Below the pieces are notes generated by a model. It was given only the letters and a program-made list of their open reading frames with translations, made no database searches and was not told where the DNA came from. Source: Pseudomonas sp. KK4 (GTDB lineage Bacteria; Pseudomonadota; Gammaproteobacteria; Pseudomonadales; Pseudomonadaceae). Taken from it: 64,000 nt of DNA. The stretch lies in assembly GCF_001984065.1 (NCBI RefSeq), contig NZ_LYVP01000001.1:1-64000 (forward strand). The letters run 5' to 3'. Both the position numbers and the translations under genes were made by a program. Shown piece after piece: positions 19,153 through 26,914 of the stretch (position 1 is its first letter; each line of letters starts with the position of its first letter).

Positions 19153-19932
19153 ATGAAATTTTCCGCGTTCCTTCTGTCGCTGTTGCTACTGGCCGGTTGT
19201 GCCAGCGCCCCCCGCTACGACACTCGTCACCCTTCGGCCAATCACGACAGCCGCATTCAGTTCGTGGTGCTGCATTACACCTCAGCCTCTCTGGAGCGTT
19301 CTCTGCAATTGCTGACCCACGGCGAGGTCAGCAGCCATTACCTGATCGGCGACGACCCGAAGGCAACCATCTATAAGCTGATGGACGAAAACCTCAGGGC
19401 CTGGCACGCCGGGGAAAGCCAATGGCAGGGTCGGACCTGGCTGAACTCCAGCTCCATCGGCATCGAAATCGTCAACCCCGGTTTCAAGGAGACCCCTGCC
19501 GGGCGCCTCTGGTACCCCTACAGCGAAGCCCAGATCCAGTCCTTGATCGTTCTGCTCAAAGACATCACCACCCGCTACGCCATCAGCCCGCGCAGCATCA
19601 TTGGCCACAGCGACATCGCCCCTCTGCGCAAGCTTGATCCGGGTCCGTTGTTTCCCTGGAAGCGCCTGGCCGCCGAGGGATTCGGTATTTGGCCGAATGA
19701 GCAGGCCGTGGCGCATCAGCAGCTACAGTTTGAAGTACAGCCGCCGAGCATCAGTTGGTACCAGGCGCAATTGGCCCGTGCCGGTTACGAGATTGCCCAG
19801 ACCGGGGAACTGGACGTCGCCACCCGCCATGTGATCGCCGCCTTCCAGATGCACTTTCGCCCCTCGCACTTCGACGGTATGCCGGATGCGCAAACGGCGG
19901 CGCTGCTTCAGGTACTGAATCAGACAAAATAA
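19153..19932 (+). CDS. ampDh2: AmpDh2-like N-acetylmuramoyl-L-alanine amidase lipoprotein
   Basis: This 259-aa zinc amidase has an Amidase_2 domain followed by a C-terminal peptidoglycan-binding domain (ARAGYEIAQTGELDVATRHV...). The lipobox LLAGC places the lipidated Cys at residue 16, so it is envelope-anchored. Zinc ligands are in VVLHYTS (H41) and the IIGHSDIAPLRKLDPG segment. The length equals that of P. aeruginosa AmpDh2, which acts on periplasmic peptidoglycan. It removes stem peptides and can influence beta-lactamase induction. The longer open frame starting at 19120 would hide the signal peptide and is rejected. Confidence 0.9.
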   Translation: MKFSAFLLSLLLLAGCASAPRYDTRHPSANHDSRIQFVVLHYTSASLERSLQLLTHGEVSSHYLIGDDPKATIYKLMDENLRAWHAGESQWQGRTWLNSSSIGIEIVNPGFKETPAGRLWYPYSEAQIQSLIVLLKDITTRYAISPRSIIGHSDIAPLRKLDPGPLFPWKRLAAEGFGIWPNEQAVAHQQLQFEVQPPSISWYQAQLARAGYEIAQTGELDVATRHVIAAFQMHFRPSHFDGMPDAQTAALLQVLNQTK

Positions 19933-20008
19933 TGACGCCCGCCCGACGGTCAGCGCACCTTTGCCATTCAGCAGCTATAACTCATTGGTAATTCGTCGGA
20001 TATCCACA

Positions 20009-21622
20009 ATGCCTGCTGCCAGAGAGACATTCCGTAGTTGGTTCTATCGCCCATGGTTCCTGGCGATGATGGCGGCTGTCTTGAGTGCGACCCTGCTGAT
20101 GTCCGGCAGCCTGTTCATTGCGCTGCATCAGGTCGAACAGAACGAGAGCCTGGAAATGAACGCTCAAGGCGAACGATTTCTAGCTCGTCTGGAGCAACTG
20201 TTCGGGCAGCTGCGCGAAAGCCTCGATGACCTGGAAGCTCAGCCTCTGCGCACCTGCGACGAGGAAATGATCGCGACTTTGCAGCAGGTCAGTTTCAATT
20301 ACCGCTTCGTTTACGAAGCCGCCTACATGGATGCCACGCGCATCTGCTCCAATCGGCCGCGCCAGGAAGGGCTGTCGCTGATACGACCGCCGGACATCAA
20401 GGGCCCCACCTACAGCTACTGGCTCAACACCACCACCGAACCCGATGAAAACCGTGCTGCGCTGATGCTCGGACGCGGTAATTTCCGTGTCGCGACCTCC
20501 CGCGGGCATTTGACCGACATGGTCGATCTGACGCCGGGCAGCAGTCTGCTGGTGGTGCTCGATCACGGTACTCGGGCAATTCCGGTGCTCGGTTCTTCAC
20601 AGGTCTGGCCACCCACCGAGCATTGGCCGCCGAAAAGTCGCGATGCGCTGCAAGTCACCCAGTCACGATTGATTTATCGCATGCCCACTGACAACCCGGA
20701 ATACCAACTGGTGTTGATCAGTCCCCGCGGTGGTACCCACATACCGCTGATGTGGTGGTGGCTGTTGCCGGTCTGCCTGGGACTGTCGTTGTGCGTGGGT
20801 TTTCTGGTGTTCCTGCTGGTGCGCCAGCGCCAGTCCCTGGACGCGGAACTGACCGGCGCCATCCGCCGGGGCGAATTGCAGGTCCTGTATCAACCGATCT
20901 TTGACCTGGACAGCCGCAACTGCGTCGGCGCCGAAGCCCTGCTGCGCTGGCGACGGCCGGACGGCACCCTGACCAGCCCCGATCTGTTCATTCCAATGGC
21001 GGAAAACACCGGGCAGATCCGCCAGATGACCGACTTCGTTCTGCAACGGTTGCTGGAGCAACTGGGGCAATTGCTGCGGGCCAATCCCAAGCTGTACATC
21101 TCGGTCAACCTGGCGGCATGCGATGTGATGGTGCCGCGCATCGGTCAGGTGATGGCGCGGCTGCTGACCCTGCATCGAGTCGCCGCCCAGCAAATCGCCT
21201 TTGAGGTCACCGAGCGCGGGCTGATCGACGTGGTGGTGGCCCGGGAAAACCTGCAAGCGCTGCGCGATGTCGGCCATCAAGTGCTCATCGACGACTTCGG
21301 CACCGGATATTGCAGCCTCGCCTACCTGCAGACCCTGCCAGTGGACTGCCTGAAGATCGACAAGGCCTTCATCGACGCACTCGGCCATGATGCGGCCAGC
21401 AGCGGCGTTGCCCCGCACATCATCCACATGGCGCAATCACTGCACCTGAAGGTCATCGCCGAGGGCATCGAGCATGAAGCCCAGGCAGCGTTCCTGAGCA
21501 GTGAAGGCGTGAAGTTCGGTCAGGGCTGGCTGTTCGCCCATGCACTGAGCGCCGTGCAGTTCATCGAACTGATTACCCGTGGTCGTCGCCTGGCTGGCCG
21601 ACGCCTGGATGACGAAGCGTAG
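20009..21622 (+). CDS. CSS-motif domain EAL phosphodiesterase
   Basis: This 537-aa inner-membrane protein has two membrane segments (about residues 14-36 and 245-270) bracketing a periplasmic CSS-motif sensor domain. Its conserved cysteines lie in LRTCDEEM and TRICSNRP. The cytoplasmic EAL domain (about 285-530) has EALLRW, FEVTERG, DDFGTGY and VIAEGIE, the residues needed for c-di-GMP hydrolysis. The family is activated when the periplasmic cysteines are reduced, linking it to Dsb redox state. dsbA is encoded 4 kb away. The CSS triplet reads CSN here. It stands next to kinB, convergent. Confidence 0.88.
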   Translation: MPAARETFRSWFYRPWFLAMMAAVLSATLLMSGSLFIALHQVEQNESLEMNAQGERFLARLEQLFGQLRESLDDLEAQPLRTCDEEMIATLQQVSFNYRFVYEAAYMDATRICSNRPRQEGLSLIRPPDIKGPTYSYWLNTTTEPDENRAALMLGRGNFRVATSRGHLTDMVDLTPGSSLLVVLDHGTRAIPVLGSSQVWPPTEHWPPKSRDALQVTQSRLIYRMPTDNPEYQLVLISPRGGTHIPLMWWWLLPVCLGLSLCVGFLVFLLVRQRQSLDAELTGAIRRGELQVLYQPIFDLDSRNCVGAEALLRWRRPDGTLTSPDLFIPMAENTGQIRQMTDFVLQRLLEQLGQLLRANPKLYISVNLAACDVMVPRIGQVMARLLTLHRVAAQQIAFEVTERGLIDVVVARENLQALRDVGHQVLIDDFGTGYCSLAYLQTLPVDCLKIDKAFIDALGHDAASSGVAPHIIHMAQSLHLKVIAEGIEHEAQAAFLSSEGVKFGQGWLFAHALSAVQFIELITRGRRLAGRRLDDEA

Positions 21623-21628
21623 CGTGCG

Positions 21629-23419
21629 TCAGACCGTCAGCGCCATGTAGAACTGCGTGCCCTGCCCCGGCCGCGAATAAACCCCCATCCGCCCGCCGTG
21701 CAACTGCACGATTTCCTTGCACAGCGCCAGCCCCAGCCCGGCACCGCCCTTCTTGCGGCCCACCTGCACAAAGGGCTCGAAGATTCGCCCCTGCTGCCCG
21801 TAGGCAATGCCTTCGCCGTTGTCTTCGACGCTGATGATCACCCGTTCGCCGTGGCGTCGGGCCTGCAAGCGGATGAGACCGCCAGCGGAGGTATGGCGCA
21901 GGGCGTTGTCGATCAAGTTGTCGAGCACCCGGTCCAGTTGCGGCTGATCGGCCTGCAAGCGCGGTAACGGCCCCTGCACTTCCACCAGCAACTCGATGCC
22001 CTTTTCCTGGGCGGCACCGTTGAAGCGTATCTGCGCCTGCTCCAGCAAGTCTTCGATGCAACAGGGCGACAGGGTGAGTTTCTGCAAGCCGTTCTGGTAG
22101 CGCGAGAAATTCAGCAGGTCGTTGATCAACTGCATCAGGCGCTGCATTTCCTCGTTCACCGTATCCAGCAGATCCGCTTCACGGGAGTCCGGGGCAAAAT
22201 GCGCACGTTCGCGGAACAAGCCGAACGCCATGTGCATGCCGGTGACGGGCGTGCGCAGTTCATGGGAGGCACGCAACACGAACTCACTGCGCACTCGTTC
22301 GAAGGCGCGCTGCTCGGTGACGTCATGCAGCACCATCACCGCGCCGAGGATGTGCCCCTGGGTGTGAATGACCGGGGTCAGGCTGAAGGTCAGCAGGCGG
22401 ATTTCACCATCGACCTCAATGCTCAGGTCTTCAGGCGCTCGCTCCAGCGTGCCGCCACGCAGCACCATTTGCAGCTGCTCATCGAGTTCGGGGCGTTGCA
22501 GGGCCACGCCCAGCGCTTGCCCGACCCGATCGTTGTCCCAACCCAATTGGCGCTGCGCCACGGGATTGAGGTGCTCCAGGCAGCCCTGGCGATCGATCAT
22601 CAGCAAGCCGTCGTCGATGCTGTCGAGCACCGCCTGCAGGCGCTGCTGACCGGCCATCAGCTCATCCACATTGGTGGCCTGGTGTTCGCGCAGCGCCTCG
22701 GCCATGATCCCGAAACGCCGGGTCAACTGGTTCAGCTCCACGGCCGAGGAAACCGGCAGCGTGACATCGAAATTGCCCTGGCCGATGTTGTCCGCCGCCT
22801 GCGCCAACGCCTCGATGGGCTCACCGAAACGACGGGCAATGGCATGGGCGGTCACGAAACCGATGATCAGCACCGCCAACCCGACCAGCCCCAACAGACC
22901 GGCAATCAGCAATGCGCGTTCACGGCCGCGGCGCTCGATGTCGTTGATATTGTCCAGCGAGCGCTTGTGCTCGGCGATCAGCCCACTGCGCAGTGCGTTG
23001 AATCTGGCGGTGAGTTCGTCGTTACCGCTCAGCACGCGGGTCGTATCGGCCGCCTCTTCGTAGGCCTTGATGAAACCCAGGTAGTCCGCCTTGGCTTTCC
23101 TGAACCCGTAATCACTGCCGACATCTGCCGGTTCCTGGGCAATGCCCTGTTCCAGCAATTGGAAGTATTGCTGCCTGGATGCATCGAAGGCTGCGGGGTC
23201 AGGCTTGTCACTGAGCATGATGATCAACTGATCACCCAGGGTCTGGCGCAGCTTGAGGCCGATATCCAGGGTGGCGAAATTGTTGCGCACCAGCGCTTCC
23301 TGGCTGCCGGCCATCTGCATCACGCTGACCAGACCGAGCAGCAGCCCCAGGAGCGCCACGGTGATCAGCGCAGAAATGCTCAGGAACAGCCGGGTCCGCA
23401 GATTCATCGCCAGCTTCAT
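21629..23419 (-). CDS. kinB: Sensor histidine kinase KinB
   Basis: This 596-aa membrane histidine kinase is the partner of AlgB. It has an N-terminal membrane segment, a periplasmic helical sensor (about 35-165), a second membrane segment, a HAMP (ARRFGEPIEALAQAADNIG), a PAS domain and a kinase core. The phospho-acceptor His is in SHELRTPVTGM, the N-box is DNLIDNALRHT and the G-box DNGEGIAY. The length matches P. aeruginosa KinB (595 aa). KinB dephosphorylates or phosphorylates AlgB and controls alginate, virulence and light or density responses. The start lies 11 bases beyond the algB stop; the longer open frame overlaps algB and is rejected. Confidence 0.93.
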   Translation of the reverse strand: MKLAMNLRTRLFLSISALITVALLGLLLGLVSVMQMAGSQEALVRNNFATLDIGLKLRQTLGDQLIIMLSDKPDPAAFDASRQQYFQLLEQGIAQEPADVGSDYGFRKAKADYLGFIKAYEEAADTTRVLSGNDELTARFNALRSGLIAEHKRSLDNINDIERRGRERALLIAGLLGLVGLAVLIIGFVTAHAIARRFGEPIEALAQAADNIGQGNFDVTLPVSSAVELNQLTRRFGIMAEALREHQATNVDELMAGQQRLQAVLDSIDDGLLMIDRQGCLEHLNPVAQRQLGWDNDRVGQALGVALQRPELDEQLQMVLRGGTLERAPEDLSIEVDGEIRLLTFSLTPVIHTQGHILGAVMVLHDVTEQRAFERVRSEFVLRASHELRTPVTGMHMAFGLFRERAHFAPDSREADLLDTVNEEMQRLMQLINDLLNFSRYQNGLQKLTLSPCCIEDLLEQAQIRFNGAAQEKGIELLVEVQGPLPRLQADQPQLDRVLDNLIDNALRHTSAGGLIRLQARRHGERVIISVEDNGEGIAYGQQGRIFEPFVQVGRKKGGAGLGLALCKEIVQLHGGRMGVYSRPGQGTQFYMALTV

Positions 23420-23429
23420 GACCGGCGAC

Positions 23430-24776
23430 TCATAAGTTGTACTGCTTGCGCTTGCGATAAAGCGTCGAAGCATCGATACCCAGTGTCTTGGCGGCTTGAT
23501 CCAGAGTGCCGGCGGTGGCGAGAACCGCGCCGATGTGCGCTTTTTCAAGCTCGTCCAGGCTTAGCGCCGCGCCGATGCGCGGTGCATTGTTGATCGGCGT
23601 TTCCGCCATCCCCAGGTGAGTGATTTCGACTCGCTCCTGAGGGCAGATGATGCTCGCCCGCTCCACCACGTTGCGCAGTTCGCGAATGTTCCCCGGCCAG
23701 CGATAACCCAGCAGCGCCTCACGGGCTTCGTCACTGAAACCACGGGCCGGGCGCGCATACTCTTTGACGAAGCGAGCCAGGAAGCGGTCGGCAAGGTTGA
23801 GGATGTCTTCCCGACGCTCGCGCAGCGGTGGCAGGTGCAGGGTGATGACGTTCAGGCGGTAGAGCAAGTCTTCACGGAAGCGACCGTCACGAACCATGTC
23901 CTCGAGGTTCTGGTTGGTGGCGGCGAGGATGCGAACGTCAGCGCGGCGAGTGACTGGGTCACCCACGCGCTCGTATTCCTTGTCTTGAATGAAACGCAGC
24001 AACTTTGGTTGTAAAATCAGTGGAAAATCGCCAATTTCATCGAGAAACAGCGTACCGCCGTCAGCCTGATTCACTCGCCCCAAGGTACTCTCGCTGGCAC
24101 CGGTGAACGCGCCGCGACTATGGCCGAACAATTCGCTTTCCATAAGTTCGGCTGTCAGCGACGGGCAGTTGATGGTGATGCACGACTTCTTCGAGCGTTT
24201 GCTCCAGCCGTGAATGGCCTGGGACAGTTCACCTTTACCGGTCCCCGATTCACCGAGAATCAAGATATTGGCATCGGTGTTGGCCACTTGGCGGGCAGTT
24301 TCCAGTACCACCTTCATGGCCGGGCTGTGGGAATCCAGGCCATCCTTGGGTTTGCGTACCTCGCCTTCCAGCGCTTCCAGTCGCGCCGACAATTGCCTCA
24401 CTTCAAGCTGCTTGGCCGTGGCCAGGCGCAGTTGATCCGGGCTGCACGGCTTGACCAGATAGTCGGCGGCGCCGGCCTGAATGGCATCCACGGCGGTATC
24501 AACCGCCGAATGGGCGGTGACGATCACCACACGCATCCAGGGCGCCTGCACCCGCATCTGGGCCAGTACATCCAGGCCGTTGTCTTCACCCAGGCGCAAA
24601 TCAAGGAAGCACAGATCGAACACCTGGCGTTGCAACAACATGTCGGCTTGCGCAGCGCTGTTGGCCGTTGCGACGCTGTAGCCTTCGTCTTCGAGGCAAT
24701 AACGGAAGGTACGCAGGATGGCGGACTCGTCATCTACCAGCAGAATTCGGCCTTGATGCTCAGTGGCTGATTCCAT
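23430..24776 (-). CDS. algB: NtrC-family response regulator AlgB
   Basis: This 448-aa regulator has a receiver domain with phospho-acceptor D59 (CFLDLRLG), an AAA+ sigma-54 activation domain with Walker A GESGTGKGE (about 175-183) and the GAFTGA loop (222-227) that contacts sigma-54, and a Fis-type helix-turn-helix at the C-terminus (GTLDQAAKTLGIDASTLYRKRK). In P. aeruginosa AlgB controls algD and alginate without always needing phosphorylation. The gene precedes kinB and is divergent from a sigma-54 promoter about 350 bases away. Confidence 0.94.
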   Translation of the reverse strand: MESATEHQGRILLVDDESAILRTFRYCLEDEGYSVATANSAAQADMLLQRQVFDLCFLDLRLGEDNGLDVLAQMRVQAPWMRVVIVTAHSAVDTAVDAIQAGAADYLVKPCSPDQLRLATAKQLEVRQLSARLEALEGEVRKPKDGLDSHSPAMKVVLETARQVANTDANILILGESGTGKGELSQAIHGWSKRSKKSCITINCPSLTAELMESELFGHSRGAFTGASESTLGRVNQADGGTLFLDEIGDFPLILQPKLLRFIQDKEYERVGDPVTRRADVRILAATNQNLEDMVRDGRFREDLLYRLNVITLHLPPLRERREDILNLADRFLARFVKEYARPARGFSDEAREALLGYRWPGNIRELRNVVERASIICPQERVEITHLGMAETPINNAPRIGAALSLDELEKAHIGAVLATAGTLDQAAKTLGIDASTLYRKRKQYNL

Positions 24777-24854
24777 TTTCCTACGCTCCTTTGAGAATTA
24801 TCTTGGTTAGTCCCGGAAAAATCGGGCAAGTTGCATGGTTTATTCTGATCCATT

Positions 24855-24868
24855 CCTGCCATGGCAGG
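24855..24868. promoter_or_regulatory. Perfect palindrome upstream of algB
   Basis: CCTGCCATGGCAGG is a 14-bp perfect dyad 79-92 bases upstream of the algB start, in the expected promoter region. It could be an operator, but no regulator can be named. Confidence 0.4.
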
Positions 24869-25002
24869 GTATTTATCTCCCGCCTCGGTGATTTCCGCCT
24901 GATTTTGTAAGCCTCTTACAGTCATCAGCTTTTCAAACACCGGATCGCGCCTTTTTCTGACAGCTGCGCCCTTCCCTCAATTCAAAATTATTGTGACGCC
25001 CG

Positions 25003-25049
25003 TCGTGCTGATCGTGCATTACGCACGACCGCACGAAGCCCCATCGTGC
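25003..25049. promoter_or_regulatory. Cluster of five TCGTGC half-sites (candidate enhancer)
   Basis: TCGTGC occurs at 25003, 25012 and 25044, and its complement GCACGA at 25023 and 25031. The pair 25012-25028 is a perfect dyad, TCGTGC-ATTAC-GCACGA. The cluster ends about 75 bases before the -24 element of the sigma-54 promoter at 25123, the spacing expected of an NtrC-type enhancer. AlgB, encoded next door, is the obvious candidate binder, but this is inference. Confidence 0.65.
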
Positions 25050-25122
25050 AGGATGCGTCCGACGGACATTGCTACGCGATTTTAAATCGTTGATTTATAA
25101 GGATTTTTTTGCATAAAAAATC

Positions 25123-25138
25123 TGGCACGACGGCTGCA
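25123..25138 (+). promoter_or_regulatory. Sigma-54 (RpoN) promoter
   Basis: TGGCACGACGGCTGCA fits the RpoN consensus TGGCACG-N4-TTGCA with one mismatch. GG and GC are exactly 10 bases apart. The predicted transcript start is about 60 bases before the 95-aa protein's start codon. The stretch 24777-25208 otherwise holds no gene. Confidence 0.85.
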
Positions 25139-25208
25139 ATATCTTGAACAACGCAGGGCAATAACAACTCGCCCTCAACCGATTACCCCCCGTGGGAGGA
25201 GCTTCAGG

Positions 25209-25496
25209 ATGAAACGCCAACGTGCAACCCAATTGCGGCTCTCGCCATTGCATCTACAGCAAGGTCTGTTTGCCGTACTGGCGCTGCTGATCACCTTGGT
25301 TGCCGGTCAGCAATTCTTGCGCTGGGAGCAAAGCCAGCAGCCAGAAGGGCCAAGCGTGTCGTTTCAACATCCGACTCAAACCCACTTCAGTGCCGCCACA
25401 AGCGGCATGGCCGACACCGCTGCAATGCGAATGATGGATGTCGACCAACACCAGACGATGCAAGACATGCCTCGTCAGGAACGCTGGGTGTTCTAG
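25209..25496 (+). CDS. Small single-pass membrane protein of unknown function
   Basis: This 95-aa protein has a basic N-terminus (MKRQRATQLRL), one membrane segment (about residues 18-35) and a polar, Met/Gln-rich tail that should face the periplasm. A strong GGAGG site lies upstream. I do not recognise a named family. It is the first gene behind the sigma-54 promoter, followed by a DUF1328 protein and a lysozyme inhibitor, so an envelope role is likely. Similar small proteins occur beside algB in other pseudomonads as far as I recall. Confidence 0.7.
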   Translation: MKRQRATQLRLSPLHLQQGLFAVLALLITLVAGQQFLRWEQSQQPEGPSVSFQHPTQTHFSAATSGMADTAAMRMMDVDQHQTMQDMPRQERWVF

Positions 25497-25571
25497 GTTT
25501 TATCACTTGGCGCGCTCCAAGCGCCGGGCAATGCACTACCTCTAAATAATAGAAGCGTAAGGAGAATCACC

Positions 25572-25736
25572 ATGTTGAGCTGGGCAATCACATTCTTGAT
25601 CATTGCCATTGTCGCTGCGGTACTGGGCTTCGGTGGTATCGCGGGCACCGCCACGGGTATCGCCAAGATTCTCTTTGTCGTGTTCCTGGTGATGTTCATC
25701 GCTTCCTTCTTCTTTGGCCGTCGCGGTCGAGGCTGA
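25572..25736 (+). CDS. DUF1328 (YtjA-like) small membrane protein
   Basis: This 54-aa protein ([20 protein letters not shown]...) has two hydrophobic segments separated by a Gly-rich turn ([14 protein letters not shown]) and a basic end (GRRGRG), the hallmark of DUF1328/YtjA. A GGAGAA site precedes the ATG. Its function is unknown; relatives are often stress or stationary-phase induced. It lies between the 95-aa protein and the Ivy homologue, with two bases between its stop and the Ivy start, so these genes are one operon. Confidence 0.88.
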   Translation: MLSWAITFLIIAIVAAVLGFGGIAGTATGIAKILFVVFLVMFIASFFFGRRGRG

Positions 25737-25738
25737 CC

Positions 25739-26215
25739 GTGAAAGCCTTGAAGACACTGGCTGCCGCCCTGCTGTTGGGCGGCACCGTTCTCGGAACAAG
25801 CGCCACGGCGGTAGCGGCCAATGACGGCCAGACGCGGGTCAATGAGTTGATCAATGCAGACCCGCAGTACCGTGAAACCTGGCAGGGCGTCGTCAAGAAA
25901 GAGGAACGCCTGCCGGAATGGGTCATGAACCTGTCCGGCGATGCCGAACAAATGAATGCCGTCGAAGAGGATGGCGACAAGTTTCTGGTAGGGCCGCTGT
26001 GTGAATCACAGACGACCTGCCTGAACCAACGCTTGATCGTCGCCGTCAGTTTCGACAAAAAGGACGCCTACGCCATGTTGGTCGACGTGCCTGCCGCACT
26101 GCCGGCAGACAAGTCGCCCACCCGGCACGCCACTTACCGATTCCTCGGTAAGCCGGATCAGGGCATGCAGGATTTGTTGATGGAACAACTGCGCAAGGAT
26201 CCGCGCTGGTATTGA
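25739..26215 (+). CDS. Ivy-family inhibitor of vertebrate lysozyme
   Basis: This 158-aa periplasmic protein has a signal peptide ending ATAVAA and the Ivy fold (WQGVVKKEERLPEWV...). The lysozyme-blocking loop is LCESQTTC, a cysteine-closed loop where classical Ivy has CKPHDC; the key His is therefore missing. This resembles the second Pseudomonas paralogue (Ivyp2), which may act on other glycosidases. The GTG start is fixed by the two-base gap to the DUF1328 stop. Control by the sigma-54 promoter at 25123 is inferred. Confidence 0.85.
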   Translation: MKALKTLAAALLLGGTVLGTSATAVAANDGQTRVNELINADPQYRETWQGVVKKEERLPEWVMNLSGDAEQMNAVEEDGDKFLVGPLCESQTTCLNQRLIVAVSFDKKDAYAMLVDVPAALPADKSPTRHATYRFLGKPDQGMQDLLMEQLRKDPRWY

Positions 26216-26914
26216 GTTGTAACAAGAAAGAGGCAGGCTTGCTTCTTTCCCCTGCGCCACCCGAAGAAGGCAGGCGCATGACCAAGGGGTCGGGACGTTC
26301 TGCCTGATACTGGGGCGGAGTGACCTACGGGCACAAGGAGTGCCTGCGCAAGGGCCGGGTCAGGAACAGCTGCGACGCAAGTTCGCCGATCCTTTGAGAA
26401 TCGACGGACTTGCGGAGAGCTTTCACAGGCCGTTGACACTGGTCTTGCCCTTCCCCATTCCTCATTTGCCTGCGACCAACACCGAAACAAACATTGCCCA
26501 GTGTTTCCCCCGCGACCGTATATCGAGAAAAAACCCCGCCGTTTTGCAAAGAATCTGTCCGACGCTGCGTAGGATTTTCCTGAAATTCTTCACCTGCACC
26601 CTTGATCAAAAAACACTCAACCCACGCTGTAATGGCCGGTTCACGGCACTTATGCCTGCCGAAATGTCGCATTCGAACCGATTGCGACGTCGCTTTCGGC
26701 AAAATTCCCTCATGCCGATTCGGCATGGGGTAGGCGTTTACGGCATTAGACGCCGCATCCTTGCATCGGAATAGTTGCGCCTTTTTTCGCCTGCCAGAGA
26801 GCCATAACAAGCGCTCCGGGGCTCCTTATACGGGGGCAGCGGCACAGGGCTTTCTCGCCACAAGCGAGCCAGTTCTGGCTTCTGTCCGAGTCAAACTGAA
26901 GTAAGGGTAAAGAT
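26216..26914. other. Long intergenic region upstream of gltP
   Basis: No convincing gene fills these 699 bases: the 144-codon open frame at 26340 has no recognisable family and lacks a ribosome-binding site. Present are an inverted repeat GTCGCA-N11-TGCGAC (26666-26688) and a perfect 17-bp dyad CATGCCGA-T-TCGGCATG (26711-26727), both candidate operators for gltP. A weak sigma-54-like GG-N10-GC occurs near 26633 but is not convincing. A long leader or an unannotated small RNA is possible. Confidence 0.5.

Noticed and set aside
26633..26648. GG-N10-GC match as a sigma-54 promoter for gltP
   Set aside because: TGGCCG-N5-CGGC departs from the consensus at several key positions and is far from the start codon.
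26340..26774. 144-codon open frame upstream of gltP
   Set aside because: It has no ribosome-binding site and no recognisable motif, and it spans candidate operator dyads. It could be revived if conserved.
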